Origin: Oxytricha trifallax | Taxonomy: Eukaryota > Ciliophora > Spirotrichea > Sporadotrichida > Oxytrichidae | Assembly: GCA_000711775.1 (NCBI GenBank) | Contig: ARYC01000470.1 | Span: forward strand, 1-64,000 | Length of the DNA stretch: 64,000 nucleotides | Direction of reading: 5' to 3' | Shown here: piece by piece, positions 1 to 11,125 of the stretch | Layout: every line of letters begins with the position of its first letter | Position numbering within the stretch: the first letter of the stretch is position 1 | The notes under the pieces: model-generated | Told to the model about the DNA's origin: nothing | Seen by the model: only the letters and a program-made list of their open reading frames with translations | Database searches by the model: none | Translations under genes and position numbers: made by a program

Positions 1-1
1 G

Positions 2-1189
2 CTCGTGAATTCAAATCAAGGAGACTATTTGAAAACAATCAAGGAAATCATAAAGGATTAAGTAGCGAATTCTCCAGTTTTAATTGTTGCCTCTGCAAAT
101 TACAGCACTATTGAATAAGGCCTTTTAATATTCAGGCTTTGATTTCACAAGTTTCAGCCACGCCACGCTGCTGTAATTGAAGCTACCCTTGAAGGCAGGT
201 ATTTAATGAAGAATGCAAGCAAGAACTATGGAATTTACTTGTTGAATGAAGCATAGGGTTGAGGCACAGACATTTAAACGAATGATGAAATCAATCAAAA
301 TGGGGGCTCATATTTAATTATCGCTGATGTTTTTACAAAAAGATCTGAAGAATAAATCATTGGTAGGATTGGTAGGCTCAACACCAAAGGTAGATGGCAG
401 AGAGTGTTATATAAACTAGCTTCTAAAAGTAGTGCAGAGCAGCTACTCGTAGTGGAGTAAAATGAAGCAGACCTTAATCTTGATCGCAAGTACAATTTGG
501 TATAATCAATTTTGTAAAATCAATAAGAAGCTATGGAAAATTCAATTGAATCAAACTTAGTGCCTCAAGAATAGATAACTGCAAAACTTTCCAATAAGAA
601 TGAGGATGATAAGAAGGTACGAGAAATTGTTGAACACCTTATAAGGCTCACTGAGAAATCTTATAACGAAGCAATCCATCCAATTGAAGAAGAGAAGAAA
701 GAAAAAGTTGAGGAACTTAAAGAGGCTGTCTCAGTTTAAGAACCAACTGAATAAAGTAAATTAGGTTTTTATTAACCAACTCTCAAAGAGGTAATAGAAG
801 AGAAGATGAGTTAAAATCCAGTGCTGCAAAACAAACCGTTTGAAGAGGTATAGAAATTGGTGCACAAGAATTTAAAGCGGTAGCACCATGAGATTACTAA
901 GGCTCAAAGCAGAGAGAGATCCAAAAGTAAAAGCAGTACTACAAGTTCAAAGAGAAGATTAGTGAAAGGATAATAAAAGCTAGACTAAATCAAAGAATAA
1001 AATAAGACTTGAGATCTTTATACTCGTCGCAGTGCCAGAGATAAAACATTCACTTGCACTTGTACAGAGCTGCCAGAGAGTGAAGAGACAATGGAAAGAT
1101 GGTTGAAGGCAGCCTCTAGTGAGAGAAGGCACTTTAAAAGCGACATAAATCACAGAAATTCAGAGAGAAAACCAAGATTAAGAATTTGA
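2..1189 (+). pseudogene. SecA-type helicase C-terminal fragment, broken by TGA codons
   Basis: Read with TAA/TAG as Gln, one frame runs from the window edge to a TGA at 1187-1189. Near 60-110 it gives SPVLIVASANYSTIEQ, like the strand that opens the second helicase domain of SecA proteins. Near 235-280 it gives YLLNEAQG-stop-GTDI, matching the SecA GRGTDI motif with the Arg codon replaced by TGA. Near 305-405 it gives GGSYLIIADVF and then EEQIIGRIGRLNTKGRWQ, the final helicase motif with its arginines. The downstream part is charged and helical and ends in a Lys/Arg/Ser-rich tail. In-frame TGAs lie at 140, 260 and 1010. SecA-like ATPases are motor proteins; large SecA-like proteins are known in ciliates, but the role here is unknown. 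The N-terminal half lies outside the window. Confidence 0.72.
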
Positions 1190-1321
1190 GATTTATCTTA
1201 ATTTTTTTAAGCAATTCACCATATTCAAGTTTTTGCTATTAATAGCATATAGAGATTCATAGAGGAATAGAAGCAGCAGCATTCAGAATTTGAAGTTCTC
1301 GGTTGCGCTAAGCAGGTTCAA

Positions 1322-2057
1322 TCAGTTGTTATTGAGCATAAACTGGTATCTCATCTTGCGTAAGTCAAGCAACTCACTTTCCAAATTGTCATGATCTTGT
1401 TTCAACTTTTTAGTTTACTGCAAGAATTCCTGCTTATCTTATTTTAAAGCTTATTCATAATCTTTTACTTCTTCCATTTAATCACGAGTTCTCTTTCTTT
1501 TAGATGAATCCTTTACTAGATTCACAGCCTTACCTCGCTCAGCTACACACGAAATTAAGACAGAGTAAACTTACTGCTAAAGTTAAGACATCTGCTGAGA
1601 GCGTCCACGAACTCGGGTCTCATTTCTATAACGAGATCTCTGTTTTACTCTAGCTTTTCTCTTCGTTAGAGCATTGCATCATGAATCATCTGGGAGACAC
1701 CTTCGGTGTCTAGGGTGAAGAGCAAGTCACAGATCCATTATCTGTCTAGGTGGACCCAATCTCGTTCATCAGGCAAGTATTACAGCAGTCTTGCAGATCC
1801 TCTTGCATAATCGAGAAAGTCTTAAACTGTAAGTCCATCGATTTGAGGCACTGCTGACACTTTGACTGCTCTTCTTACATACTATAATAACAGTTACAGG
1901 GGTAAGTTAATCGTTACTTCTTTCTCTGCTCTTATGATTTACTTAAGGAAATAAATGCTGGTGGAGTCTGCTTTGGGTAAGAAAGCGTGGCAGTCTTGGG
2001 CAAGAAAGTTGTATAGCTCTTTCTTACTTTTGCATTTCTGGGCGAGTTCTAGAACAT
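1322..2057 (-). pseudogene. Cysteine-containing coiled-coil protein, unidentified
   Basis: The minus strand opens at ATG 2057 (MFQNSPRNAKVRK), just after an in-frame TGA. It continues through a Cys cluster (CNCYYSMQEEQSKCQQC, then CCNTCL) to a TGA at 1688. After a one-base frame change it continues as a very basic segment (ALTKRKARVKQRSRYRNE), then a Lys/Glu/Gln-rich coiled coil of about 70 residues (EEVKDYEQALKQDKQEFLQQ and onward), ending at TGA 1324-1322. The basic-then-coiled layout resembles a bZIP DNA-binding protein, but the consensus asparagine and spacing are not clear, so this is only a possibility. It sits tail-to-tail with the SecA-like relic and head-to-head with the transposase at 2277, and may belong to the same mobile unit. 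GC content is above that of the surrounding spacer. Confidence 0.5.
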
Positions 2058-2276
2058 TGATACCAGTAAGTTATCCTTGGTTCATTAAAATTTAAAAGTT
2101 AGGTGCTTTTCACCATTTTTTATAGGTCAATTTCGATTCAGGAAGACACTACCGTTACTAAAACTAGAGAGTGCTTTTCATGATAATGAAATCTTACCAG
2201 CACAGTCCAATTTCCGCTAGTGGAATTTCAACCAGCACCAAGAGAATTCATTATTATTAAATTTAGGAATCCGTCT

Positions 2277-4033
2277 ATGGAATCATATTCTTAGAACGAC
2301 AGTCAAGACTCTCAGAATTCTTCAAGTTGGAAGATAAAGATTATGATGGTAATAGTTCAAGTGAAGAGCAGAGCTCTTCCAGTGGTTCAGAAGATTTTCA
2401 AAATCATGCAGAATACTTAACAACTAACATGTTTTACCAGAGAAACATAACTCTTGCAGATGTGAATATAGAAGAAGTAAGTGAAAAGGATATGATTTCA
2501 CTATTTAATGAGATTCGTAATGAAATTTCAGAGTTTGAAATCGATGGATTTATCATAGATCCCAAAGAAAAGTATAGAGAAAGTATTAAAAAAGGAGCTA
2601 AAGAATCATTACTTAATGATAATTAAATTAAGACTCTTGATTAGCTAGTGTTAAAGCTTTACACTGAGTATAAGCAATCAGATTTAGAACCCTAGAGTTT
2701 GATGGAACGTGGTTAAGATTTCGACTTAAAAGCTCTTGAAGCCAAAGTTATTGAGAATCATAAAGTAAAAGATGAAATTGCAATTTTTGGTTAGCACAAA
2801 CAATTGAATGCAATAGTTCCTCGTAGACTACAAAAGTAGTTAAGAAAGGAGAAATAATTGTAAGAGAAGGAACTTAAACTTGCAGAGGAGTCACTAGATT
2901 AAGAGTTACAGAAAAGTTAACTTTCCTCTAAATAATGGATAGCTTGGTATATCATACTATAAATTAAGAAGGTACTTAAAAAGCCCAATCAAGAAAGCTT
3001 AATTTTGGAATCTTAAATAAATTAATAGAGGCAAGAATAAGAAACTGCATAGCAGAGCACGCACTCATATCGTGAATATGTTAATGTTTAACACTTAACC
3101 AGTGCAGGTTTCTGATATACATCACAGTTTACAGAAGAATATTTAGTTAAGGTGTAGCAAGTAAATGATAAGAAGATTTTTGAAGAATGAATTAATGATG
3201 ACTTATAAATAAATCAAGTAGACTTCAACATTGCATAATAGCAACAGCAGCAAGTTGTAAAGATAGTATGCAGCCCAGTAATTCGTGGAACACTTAAGTA
3301 AGGGTAAGAGAATAATCAATATTGATGAATCAACTCTTAATTAAACTGATTAAAGACACAGAGGGTGGACTGCCCCTTATGTAAAAAATAGAGTTACAAA
3401 TTCACAGAACTAAAATAAATGAATTTAATTATTGGAGTTGCAAGTACAGGAGAGCTGTACTATACAGTTAATCATGGAAGAACTAACTAGCACTCATATA
3501 TGTACTCCCTATGTAAACTAGTTAATGTATTGGATTCAGTTGACACTAGTTGGAGAGAAAATACTTTAATTCTACTTGATAACGCACCACACCACAGATC
3601 ACAAAGTATTATGAATAAGTACCTGGATTTGGCTTTGGCAATAATGTTTTTAGGGCCTTATCACTATAGAATCGCACCTGTTGAATTGATGTACTCTTGG
3701 ATCAAAAATCGAGACTTGAACCCTCTGAATACCAAGGCGTAATCAAAGTAAGTCGCTTGGAGTTCACCTTTTTAGGGGCTACTGGGCAGCATTCATGAAA
3801 GAGCTGGGCATGAATATTAGCAGGATCAACTAGAACTTGGTGAGGCGCTGTTTTTATCACGTGTTGACAGCGGCCTTGGAATCGATTTCGCTAAAAGATT
3901 TGTGAGCTGGGCGAAAGTGCGAGGTTAATAAACGGGGCTTGCTAACAAGAATGGCCTAATTTAATTGGATTTTTGCGAGTATTCAATATTAATAAGTAGA
4001 GCTTTTTAAGTTGAATTAAGAAAAGTTAATTGA
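2277..4033 (+). pseudogene. DD34E (Tc1/mariner superfamily) transposase, frameshifted
   Basis: The likely start is ATG 2277 (MESYSQNDSQDSQNSSS); one frame change near 2325 leads into an acidic, Ser-rich segment and a long helical region to about 3110. Two in-frame TGAs and another frame change follow. The catalytic core is clear: IINIDEST with the first Asp near 3324, then an ...RHRGWTAPY stretch typical of these enzymes. A second frame from ATG 3419 gives LILLDNAPHHRS (second Asp at 3578) and APVELMYSWIKNRDLNP (Glu at 3683). Exactly 34 residues separate the second Asp and the Glu, the classic DD34E spacing. The frame stays open past the core to TGA 4031-4033. The enzyme would cut and join transposon ends. 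No terminal inverted repeats were found. The minus-strand relic at 28480-29345 is a close homologue (IAIMFLGP against LAIMFLGP). Confidence 0.78.
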
Positions 4034-4645
4034 ATTTGAAATGAAATTTGCAAGGCTCTTACATTTAAAATATCTCGAATTTCTTGATAATTATTCACGA
4101 TTTTTATAGGTTGGAGTTCCGCCATTTTTTAAAGTAGGTACCTTGAAAATGAGAGAAGTTAAATTAAAATGGCGATTTTTGAGAACTAGGGTTTATTAAA
4201 ATTAAGGGTTTGGGCTTTCAACTCTGTAAGGTAAAGTACAAAGAAATTGAAAAAGCGATTTTTTAAAGTAAGGAAATTAGAGCGATTTTCGCAATAAATA
4301 TAGTCAAGAAAATAAAAAAAGTAAGAAATCGTTATTATAAAATTGGTTACTTTGTCAATTGTTTATATTGAAAATTTTCATTCTAAATTCTCAAAATTTC
4401 ATACTTTTACCTTGCACTTTTAACCAAACTCGGCAAAAAAATAGCCAAAATAAGCGAAATTCGCCTTTTTTCAATTAATTTGGTGGAAAAATTGGCTGAA
4501 ATCGCTCAATATTCAGTCGTTTGAATATTTAGGAAAATATGAGCCTATTTAAGTGAGGCGAAAATTATAATAATTTATATTTTCAAAACCAAACCAAACC
4601 TTTAACTTTTCTTATTTTTCGTTTTCTTAAACAGTTAAATTTAGT
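4034..4645. other. AT-rich spacer, no gene seen
   Basis: This 612-bp stretch between the transposase relic and the next reading frame is AT-rich with homopolymer runs. I see no family similarity, inverted repeat or RNA-like feature. It probably holds the 3' flank of the transposase and the promoter side of the gene at 4646. Confidence 0.4.
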
Positions 4646-6179
4646 ATGAGTTCAATTAACTCAGATTCTCATTAATTTAGCTAGGAAAATATTTCCAATG
4701 CAATTTATAATTCCCTCTAATTACAATAAAATTTGTATGGCTCTTAAAATAATGGGCAATAAAGCAGAATTTAAGTCCTTGGCAGCTAAAACTAAGGTTT
4801 TTAGCAACAAAATATGTTTTAGCAGAATGGCATGAATCAAAGCAATTAATTTAATTAATCGAATCCCAACTCTGGCTCTAAACCTCCAGGCTAAAGTTCA
4901 CAATAAAAGCCACCAAACAGCAATAATTAAGGCCCTTCCAATAAAAGCAAGACAGACTAGAAAAAAGCTGAAGAAATTAACTTGCAAAACTTCAAGTTTG
5001 CAGAGGACTCAGACCCTAGAAGCATTCACTCAATCACTCAAAATCCTTTGATCAACTTTATTTTAGCAAGATTTGCACCCTCAAATTTAACCAGAAATTG
5101 TGATGAATACACCCTTTCAAGAATTCAAGGAAATCTTTACAAAGATGTGACAAGATCGAGCCTCAGTATTACCAACTTAAACTAGAAAACAGACTTCGAA
5201 AACTTGATCGAAAGTAATCCCTTGCTTATAACACAGCAATTTAATGCATTCAATTAATTAATGGGAAAGCCTGTCATTATTAGTAATTAAGAAATTTTGC
5301 AGCATTTAATGCTTTATTTTGAGGACGCTTCGATAATCGAGGATATTTACACTTACAACAAAAGTGTAGAATTTGAGCACTTTTAAGGAGCATTGTTAGA
5401 CAAGAATTTCAAGCATCATACACTCACCTGCCTAGATAGATTCGCAAGACATGAATTCGAGAATGAAAGCAGATTTATACATGGATTTATATCAACACTC
5501 AACCATTATATGAGGACACCTTTGGTAATTCAAGTTTAAATAGAACTCAGCAAGCATTTCTAGTCTTCAAAAAGATTCGAAACAACTGGTATTTCTATTA
5601 TAAAAATGACAATTTATGTGTCATCGATTCAATTAATCCTGACAGTTTTCATAGTGATGACAAAGTGTAAAGTATTGGGGAACTACAATTTATTTAGCAA
5701 TTTTTAGGACAAGAGCACAAAGTCTATGGACTTGCAAACGATTACAAAGACTTTGATTTAAACAAAATTAGAATTGCAAATATTCTCAGATTTTTCGCCT
5801 CAAAGATAGACTATGCAGCACTTTTGCTTAAATGGCATTAATTCCTTGAACATTTTGAAAACTGCCAAGAAGCTTATTAATTGGGCTAAAAAGTTTAAAG
5901 ATACCCAGTACTAAATTTCAACCTCAATTATACTTGAACAGCGTTTCACTTGCAAATCACGTTTTATTGCCAAACGCTGACTAAGACGCTAAAGTAATGA
6001 AGCCTAAGAAAGTTCAAACCAAATCAAAGCATATAAAGAAAAACAAGAAAGACAAAAAATGCAGAAGATCAAAAAGCAAATCCAAGAGAAAGTCTAAATC
6101 CAGAAAATACTCAAGCTCTGACTCAAGCTCTTAAAGCGAGACACATTCAAGGACTGAGTCCCAAAGCGATTCAGATTGA
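4646..6179 (+). pseudogene. Q/N-rich protein with conserved middle domain and basic Ser/Arg tail, unidentified
   Basis: ATG 4646 opens a frame rich in Gln, Asn and Ser for about 115 residues (MSSINSDSHQFSQENISNA), followed by a Lys-rich link. A folded-looking domain starts near 4985 (NLQNFKFAEDSDPRS). Frame changes occur near 5540 and near 5935. The middle domain contains NNWYFYYKNDNLCVIDSINP, which resembles the W...D stretch of Ulp1/C48 cysteine proteases. The histidine expected before the Trp is replaced by Asn and no clear catalytic Cys is visible, so a protease role is only a weak suggestion. The last 50 residues are Lys/Arg/Ser-rich and end in acidic Ser repeats, with TGA at 6177. The tail suggests nucleic-acid binding or phosphorylation. 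Codon use and GC content are clearly coding-like compared with both flanks. Confidence 0.55.
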
Positions 6180-6224
6180 TTTCTGAATATTAATTTAATT
6201 ATATATAATTTCATTTTTAATTTT

Positions 6225-6420
6225 TAATTTAATAATTTCAAATAAATTCCTCATCTTCATCATCGTCTTCATCATCATCATCTTCATTTTAATTATTCTT
6301 AATTTTCAAAAACTCTAACTATTTAATTTATATATTTTCAGGTTTAATGTCTCTGTGAATTATTTTATTAATAAATGATAAGTACATTTTTCAAGTTTAA
6401 AATAAATAATAAAATAATAA
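6225..6420 (-). pseudogene. Protein-kinase catalytic-loop fragment with acidic insert
   Basis: On the minus strand the sequence near 6331-6365 reads KIIHRDIKPENIQIKQLEF. HRDIKPEN is the catalytic loop of Ser/Thr protein kinases, with catalytic Asp and metal-binding Asn both present. The downstream part (6236-6290) encodes a run of Asp and Glu from the repeated TCATCTTCATCA-like tract. No ATP-binding loop or DFG motif was seen near it, so only a small piece of a kinase domain is present. It is the inverted partner of the two plus-strand fragments at 6816 and 6860. Confidence 0.5.
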
Positions 6421-6815
6421 TTAATAATAAAATAGGATAAAAAGAGGCAGCATTCAAGCCTAGGTAATTATAATCATTTTTGTAAAGGGGAAACACAATC
6501 TAAACACTAATAAAAAGAAGTTGGGGGATCAAGGGTTTTGGGGTATTTAATTTAAAAGTAATAATAATAATAATAATAAATTATTTCATTCATTTAAGCG
6601 ATTTTCGCACCATTGGAAATTTAAATATTTGGTTATTGGCTCTCGAAATAGTGAATAAATTTGGAAATCAAAATGGAAATTATAATAATAAAAATAAAAA
6701 TTAGATTATGGGGAAAACTTGGTTTTCATAAATTCAATACTTAGCATCTCAAATATTGAGAATTTTTACTTTCAAAAAATTTCAGATATAATTACAAGGG
6801 AATATTGACCCGGAA

Positions 6816-7000
6816 ATACATAGAGACATTAAACCAGAAAATATTTTTTTTTATTTCCAATGCATAAAAATGGAATTATTCATAGAGACATTAAACCTGA
6901 AAACATTAAATGAATTCTGCCAGAAATTTTACCTTTAAATAATAGCAACAGTAATAATAACAGTAGCAATAAAAATCAAGGAGTGCCGATAAATAATATA
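6816..7000 (+). pseudogene. Two tandem kinase catalytic-loop fragments with Asn-rich extension
   Basis: At 6813-6845 the plus strand reads EIHRDIKPENI. After 15 bp of mostly T it starts again at ATG 6860 as MHKNGIIHRDIKPENIK, with a TGA at 6911. The same frame then gives ILPEILPLNNSNSNNNSSN, an Asn/Ser-rich extension of the kind often inserted in ciliate kinases. The two copies are about 55 bp apart and share nearly the same codons. With the inverted copy at 6331-6365 they make three copies of one kinase motif in 600 bp and no complete kinase domain. They may be duplicated germline debris or short macronuclear-destined segments. Confidence 0.5.
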
Positions 7001-8429
7001 TAATTTAATTTAATTTAATTTCTTAAAAATATTTCCTCTAAACTTTCTTTTTTCCATAGTGTCTTATATTTAATTTTAATTTTAATTTAATAATTAATTT
7101 AATTTATTTCTAATATTCAAATATGCCTCATTTTTCCCACATTTTAATTCAGTAATTAAAAAAGATTTCGGCGACCACATTTCCGATTTTCATTTTGATT
7201 TTTTAATTCTTGCTCTACGATTTTCGCTCGATTTAATTCTGCAAAAATCAAGGGCAAAAAATAAACGCGGTTTTCTGAGAAATTCCAAAATTCGGGAGGT
7301 CATGTCCGTCTACTACAAAGTACTTTAATTTTATAATCCACGTTATTTCGTATTAACACATTTAATTAAATTCGTTTACGCACTTATCAAATTCTTATGC
7401 ACATATGTATTGGGGTTTATATATAAGTTATTTAAATATATATAAATTTTAATTTCTCCTAACTATCATCAATCAATACGGTAACAACTTAAAAATTCTT
7501 GTTTGATTACAAATTTAAATATTGAGCCCTATTTAATACATAAAAACAATTATTGCTAATGAAATCAAGAGCACCTCAAACTCCACTCTAGATTGAAAAT
7601 AACAAAATGTTTATCAGGATTTGGCAATTAGTAGAGATTGAACATTATGGACGCTCGATGGGGATTACACACCACAACGCAATTTTATGAGAGGGCTTGA
7701 TTTGAAGTAATTATCAAAAATTCTTTTAATTGACGAATTATAAAAATAAATATTCAAATTTCACTTTAGCTAATAATATAATAGTACTGTATATAATAAA
7801 TTAACATTATTTATTGTAAGAATTAATGTGTCAAAAAAGTTGGACAAAAGTAGCAAATTTTTCTTACTTTGCCCCACTTTTAATGTTTGTAAAATCATTA
7901 GTTATAAATATTATTTCTATAATTCATTGCATCTTAATTATATCATATTTCATTAACTTTTAATTAAATATTTTTATTAGTGAGTTATTTGTAGATGTAA
8001 GTTTAATTAAACAAATTCTGATTGACATTAGTCTAATAATAAATTTCATAATTTTAACTATCTTAACTATATAAAAATTGAATAATTCAGGATTCAAGAT
8101 CAGAAATAATTAAAGAATAGAAATATATTAAAGTTAAGTTTCATTTATTCTAAAAGTTACTTAATTCTTATCTATTTTATTTTATATTAAAATTAACTTT
8201 GTATAGTATTCATAACATATATAAATTTAATTATCACACAAATTTGATGTAACGATGACAAATATAGCATGAAAACTTAAATATATTTTCCATTTTTGTT
8301 TTACTTTATAGATTATACAAACGCTTAATATCAACTTGTTTATTGTTATTATTATAAGCTTAAATATTATGAATGAATGCCAAATATTTCTACAATTCAC
8401 TTATTGGAAAAAAAATTTGATAAATGTCT
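7001..8429. other. AT-rich spacer with one short ORF and one hairpin
   Basis: The stretch is mainly low-complexity AT sequence. A 43-codon ORF at 7559-7690 (MKSRAPQTPLQIENNKMFIR) has protein-like composition but no recognised family and could be chance. A 43-bp hairpin at 7837-7879 is listed separately. Nothing else is supported. Confidence 0.35.
7837..7879. repeat. Short imperfect hairpin, AAGT(G/T)GG(A/G)CAAAAGTA family
   Basis: AAGTTGGACAAAAGTA is followed after 12 bases by TACTTTGCCCCACTT, its near-complement. The same stem in better condition occurs at 35382-35425. Two copies of one palindrome 27 kb apart suggest a small dispersed foldback repeat and not a terminator. Confidence 0.5.
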
Positions 8430-9690
8430 CTTTTCAAGAATACTGAGGTACTATTAGAATAACTAATATCGCAGAGATGCCATAATAAACTGGCGTAGCA
8501 AATAGTCAATCCAAAATATCACCTAACTCTTGGTAAACAAACAATCAATGGGACTCTTTGAGCAATTTTAAGATCTCTTCAAGCTTTTTTGAGTTAGTTC
8601 CTGCTATTTTATGCGAAACGACCAATACTGTAAAAGCCACATTTCGATTAATGAAGCTTTGATAAATGTATTGAGTGCAAGTGGAAGATATACACAAAGC
8701 CTAGAATCCGTTAGTTCACACAGAGTAAATCAGTTTCTCAAATCTTTGAAACTGAAGAAGAGACATTCGGTCCATCGAATTGATCGAGTAGCTATGTATT
8801 GACATAAGCGCTTGAGAACACATATGGTGGTGGGTGTAATAAATCTTTTGATAGCAATTGAGATATAAAGGAATCCATTCTAGGCAAATTAGAAAAATCC
8901 CTATTTGAGCAGATTTCCAATCAAGTAATAGGAAATCGCCTGTACCATGTCTATATCATTAAGTGGAACTAGAAACAGTTACCCAAAAAAAACCACGTTA
9001 GACAAGACTGAAATGCAATTATACTCAAAAATATATTTTCACCACAAACCATTAAAATGATACAGACATGTGAAAAGGCGCCTGGGTAAATTGAGATTAA
9101 GGCAGGTGAGGAAAGATGTAGAATTCACTTTCTCTACTCCTAAAAAGCTTGTCTGAGTCCAAAGTTCCACCGTCGTGAGATAGCCCTAGCCGCGTCGAGT
9201 GGTGCCTTTGCAATTTATTCATTCAAAATTTTTTCAGGACTTCGTTTGCAATAATGAAATTTTAAAAAATCATGAATATTAAAGTAAGAAAGATTCAAAT
9301 TATTTTGATTATTTTCAAGAGTAATTAGAACAATTATAGATGAGGAAGAAAGGCTGTATAAAGTATGATGAAGGTAGTGTGCAGCTAATTTACAAAAAAC
9401 ACACAGAAAAATTAGAGAGGTAGTGAAAAAGACAGCCCTAAACATAGATGAACAATGTAAAATCACCCAGCCCTATATCCCTGACACTAGTAAATGAGCG
9501 GAAGCTCTCTCTGAAATATTCAACAACAACAGAGATGAGATTTTTAACCAGTATATGTTTTGGAGATAATTCTGCACCACCTTTAGACGAGAGGAATACT
9601 AAAAGTAGCCAGTAAGAATATCATAGAGCTGGCTGCATATACGCAGAAATAAGAATCTCTAAGGTATTGTGTTCAAAGTATGTATATTAT
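8430..9690 (+). pseudogene. Degenerate coding block, unidentified
   Basis: GC content rises well above the flanks and several plus-strand frames look coding. One starts with MRNDQYCKSHISINEALIN at 8611 and runs KRHSVHRIDRVAMY to a TGA near 8801. Further frames give CNNEILKNHEYQSKKDSNYF near 9250 and AEALSEIFNNNRDEIFNQYM near 9500. They are separated by frame changes and TGAs. No catalytic motif was recognised; the order of charged segments suggests one decayed gene of about 400 residues, though two genes are possible. The minus-strand frame at 9215-9466 is its hydrophobic shadow. Confidence 0.35.
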
Positions 9691-11125
9691 TAAATTCAGC
9701 TGCTTGTTTGAGAGATTAATAGTTCTCATGTAATTACAACTGTTTGATTAAATTTTTATTAAAATTCAGTTTGAGTATTTTAAAGACTAATGCATATATT
9801 AAAATGTATAATTTTCATCATTTTAATTTATCTCCCTATTCTTTAAATTCTTTTATAAAACTACTGATGCTATATGCATTAAAAAGCGAAAGTTTCTTTT
9901 TATAATTCTATATTTATCCCATTTTTATAAATAAAGAATGGTGAATTAATTTGCAAATTTATAATATTTGACAGTTTTTTATCTAGAAATTATTATAAAT
10001 TTTATCAAAAAATTCTCTTACTTTATAAAAGATTTAATATATTTCATACAAGTCAAGTAAGTTGTACTTTGCTTTAATTATTATTGCATATTCTAACTTT
10101 AATATTTATTTTTTTGTTGATATTTGAATTTTATTTATTTTCTTGGCCTGACAATCTTTTAAATAATTGTCAGGCCCCCATTTTTTTTAATGGTTTTAAG
10201 TATAATCAGTACCAATGATTTTAAATTTATTCTTTGATTTTTAATATAATTGCTTTTCTTATTATTGTATTTTTTATTATTAGTTTCCTTTTCACTATTG
10301 TTAATTCCTTTTGGTTTTAGATAAAGTCCAAATGGCTATTATAGGGTGCCTATTTGAATATCTCATATGATATTGATGGACCCTTTTTATTTAATAGGGA
10401 TAATTAGAACAATGTTCTAAATCCTTTTCGATATCTCTTAATTACTTTTGGAACTTAATATCTAAAATTACCTCGCCTGACAATTATTTAAAAGATTGTC
10501 AGGCCTGACAATTATTTTAAAGTTTGTCAGTCCAGATCAATATATTACAGACTTATAGACTTCTTAACTACAGCATATTGACATATTTCTTAAAATTCAC
10601 AATTCCTGATTGAAAATATTTTAAGTTTCAACAAAGTTCAACTAGCTTCAACAGAAGCCATTGGTAAGTATAAGAATTTGAACAAGAAAGACTTTATTTA
10701 ACTTGACTTTTATGAATTCTTCACAATCAATAAATATCTTTAAAAATTATATTGACTCGTTTTAAAGTGTGGGTTTTCGGTGTGTTTTTTACTTTTATAA
10801 ATAATGTATTGAACTAAATCCAGTAATTTAATTTTAAAGCATATTATGAGATAAATCTACCATTTTCCAATTTTTAAAGAGAAATCACATTTTCTCCTAG
10901 GCTTAACTGTAATAAATGTTTAGCCAAAATTTAAAATAATAATTGCTTAAACACTTTTCACATTGATTTAACAAGCAATTTTATTTTTTGCAGATGAAAT
11001 TATTTAGTAATAATCGTTTATATCTTAAGGGATGATTATTTTTTAGATCAAAATTCTCACTAGAGATAAAATATTAAACTCTGGTTTAATCTAACTCATA
11101 TAAATTCAGTTTTCTTGGTCTAAGA
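9691..11125. other. AT-rich spacer with GCCTGACAAT palindromes
   Basis: Very AT-rich DNA between the decayed block and the end of the helicase gene. It holds the palindromes at 10145-10533. The left end of the proposed helicase-bearing TBE-like element should lie at its right side (about 10700-11100), but no inverted repeat matching the region beyond 21330 was found by eye. Confidence 0.4.
10145..10533. repeat. Three GC(C)TGACAAT palindromes
   Basis: Three hairpins share one stem. 10145-10176 is GGCCTGACAAT...ATTGTCAGGCC. 10475-10504 is GCCTGACAAT...ATTGTCAGGC. 10503-10533 is a weaker version, CCTGACAATT...TTGTCAGTCC. The first and second are about 300 bp apart, so they could be inverted ends of a short non-autonomous element or protein-binding sites. 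Confidence 0.55.

Noticed and set aside
6236-6290. TCATCTTCATCA tract as a microsatellite only
   Set aside because: On the minus strand it continues the kinase-loop frame as an acidic run, so a coding origin is more likely, although slippage may have lengthened it.
9215-9466. Minus-strand hydrophobic ORF
   Set aside because: The opposite strand gives a charged, more protein-like translation in the same stretch; this is its shadow.
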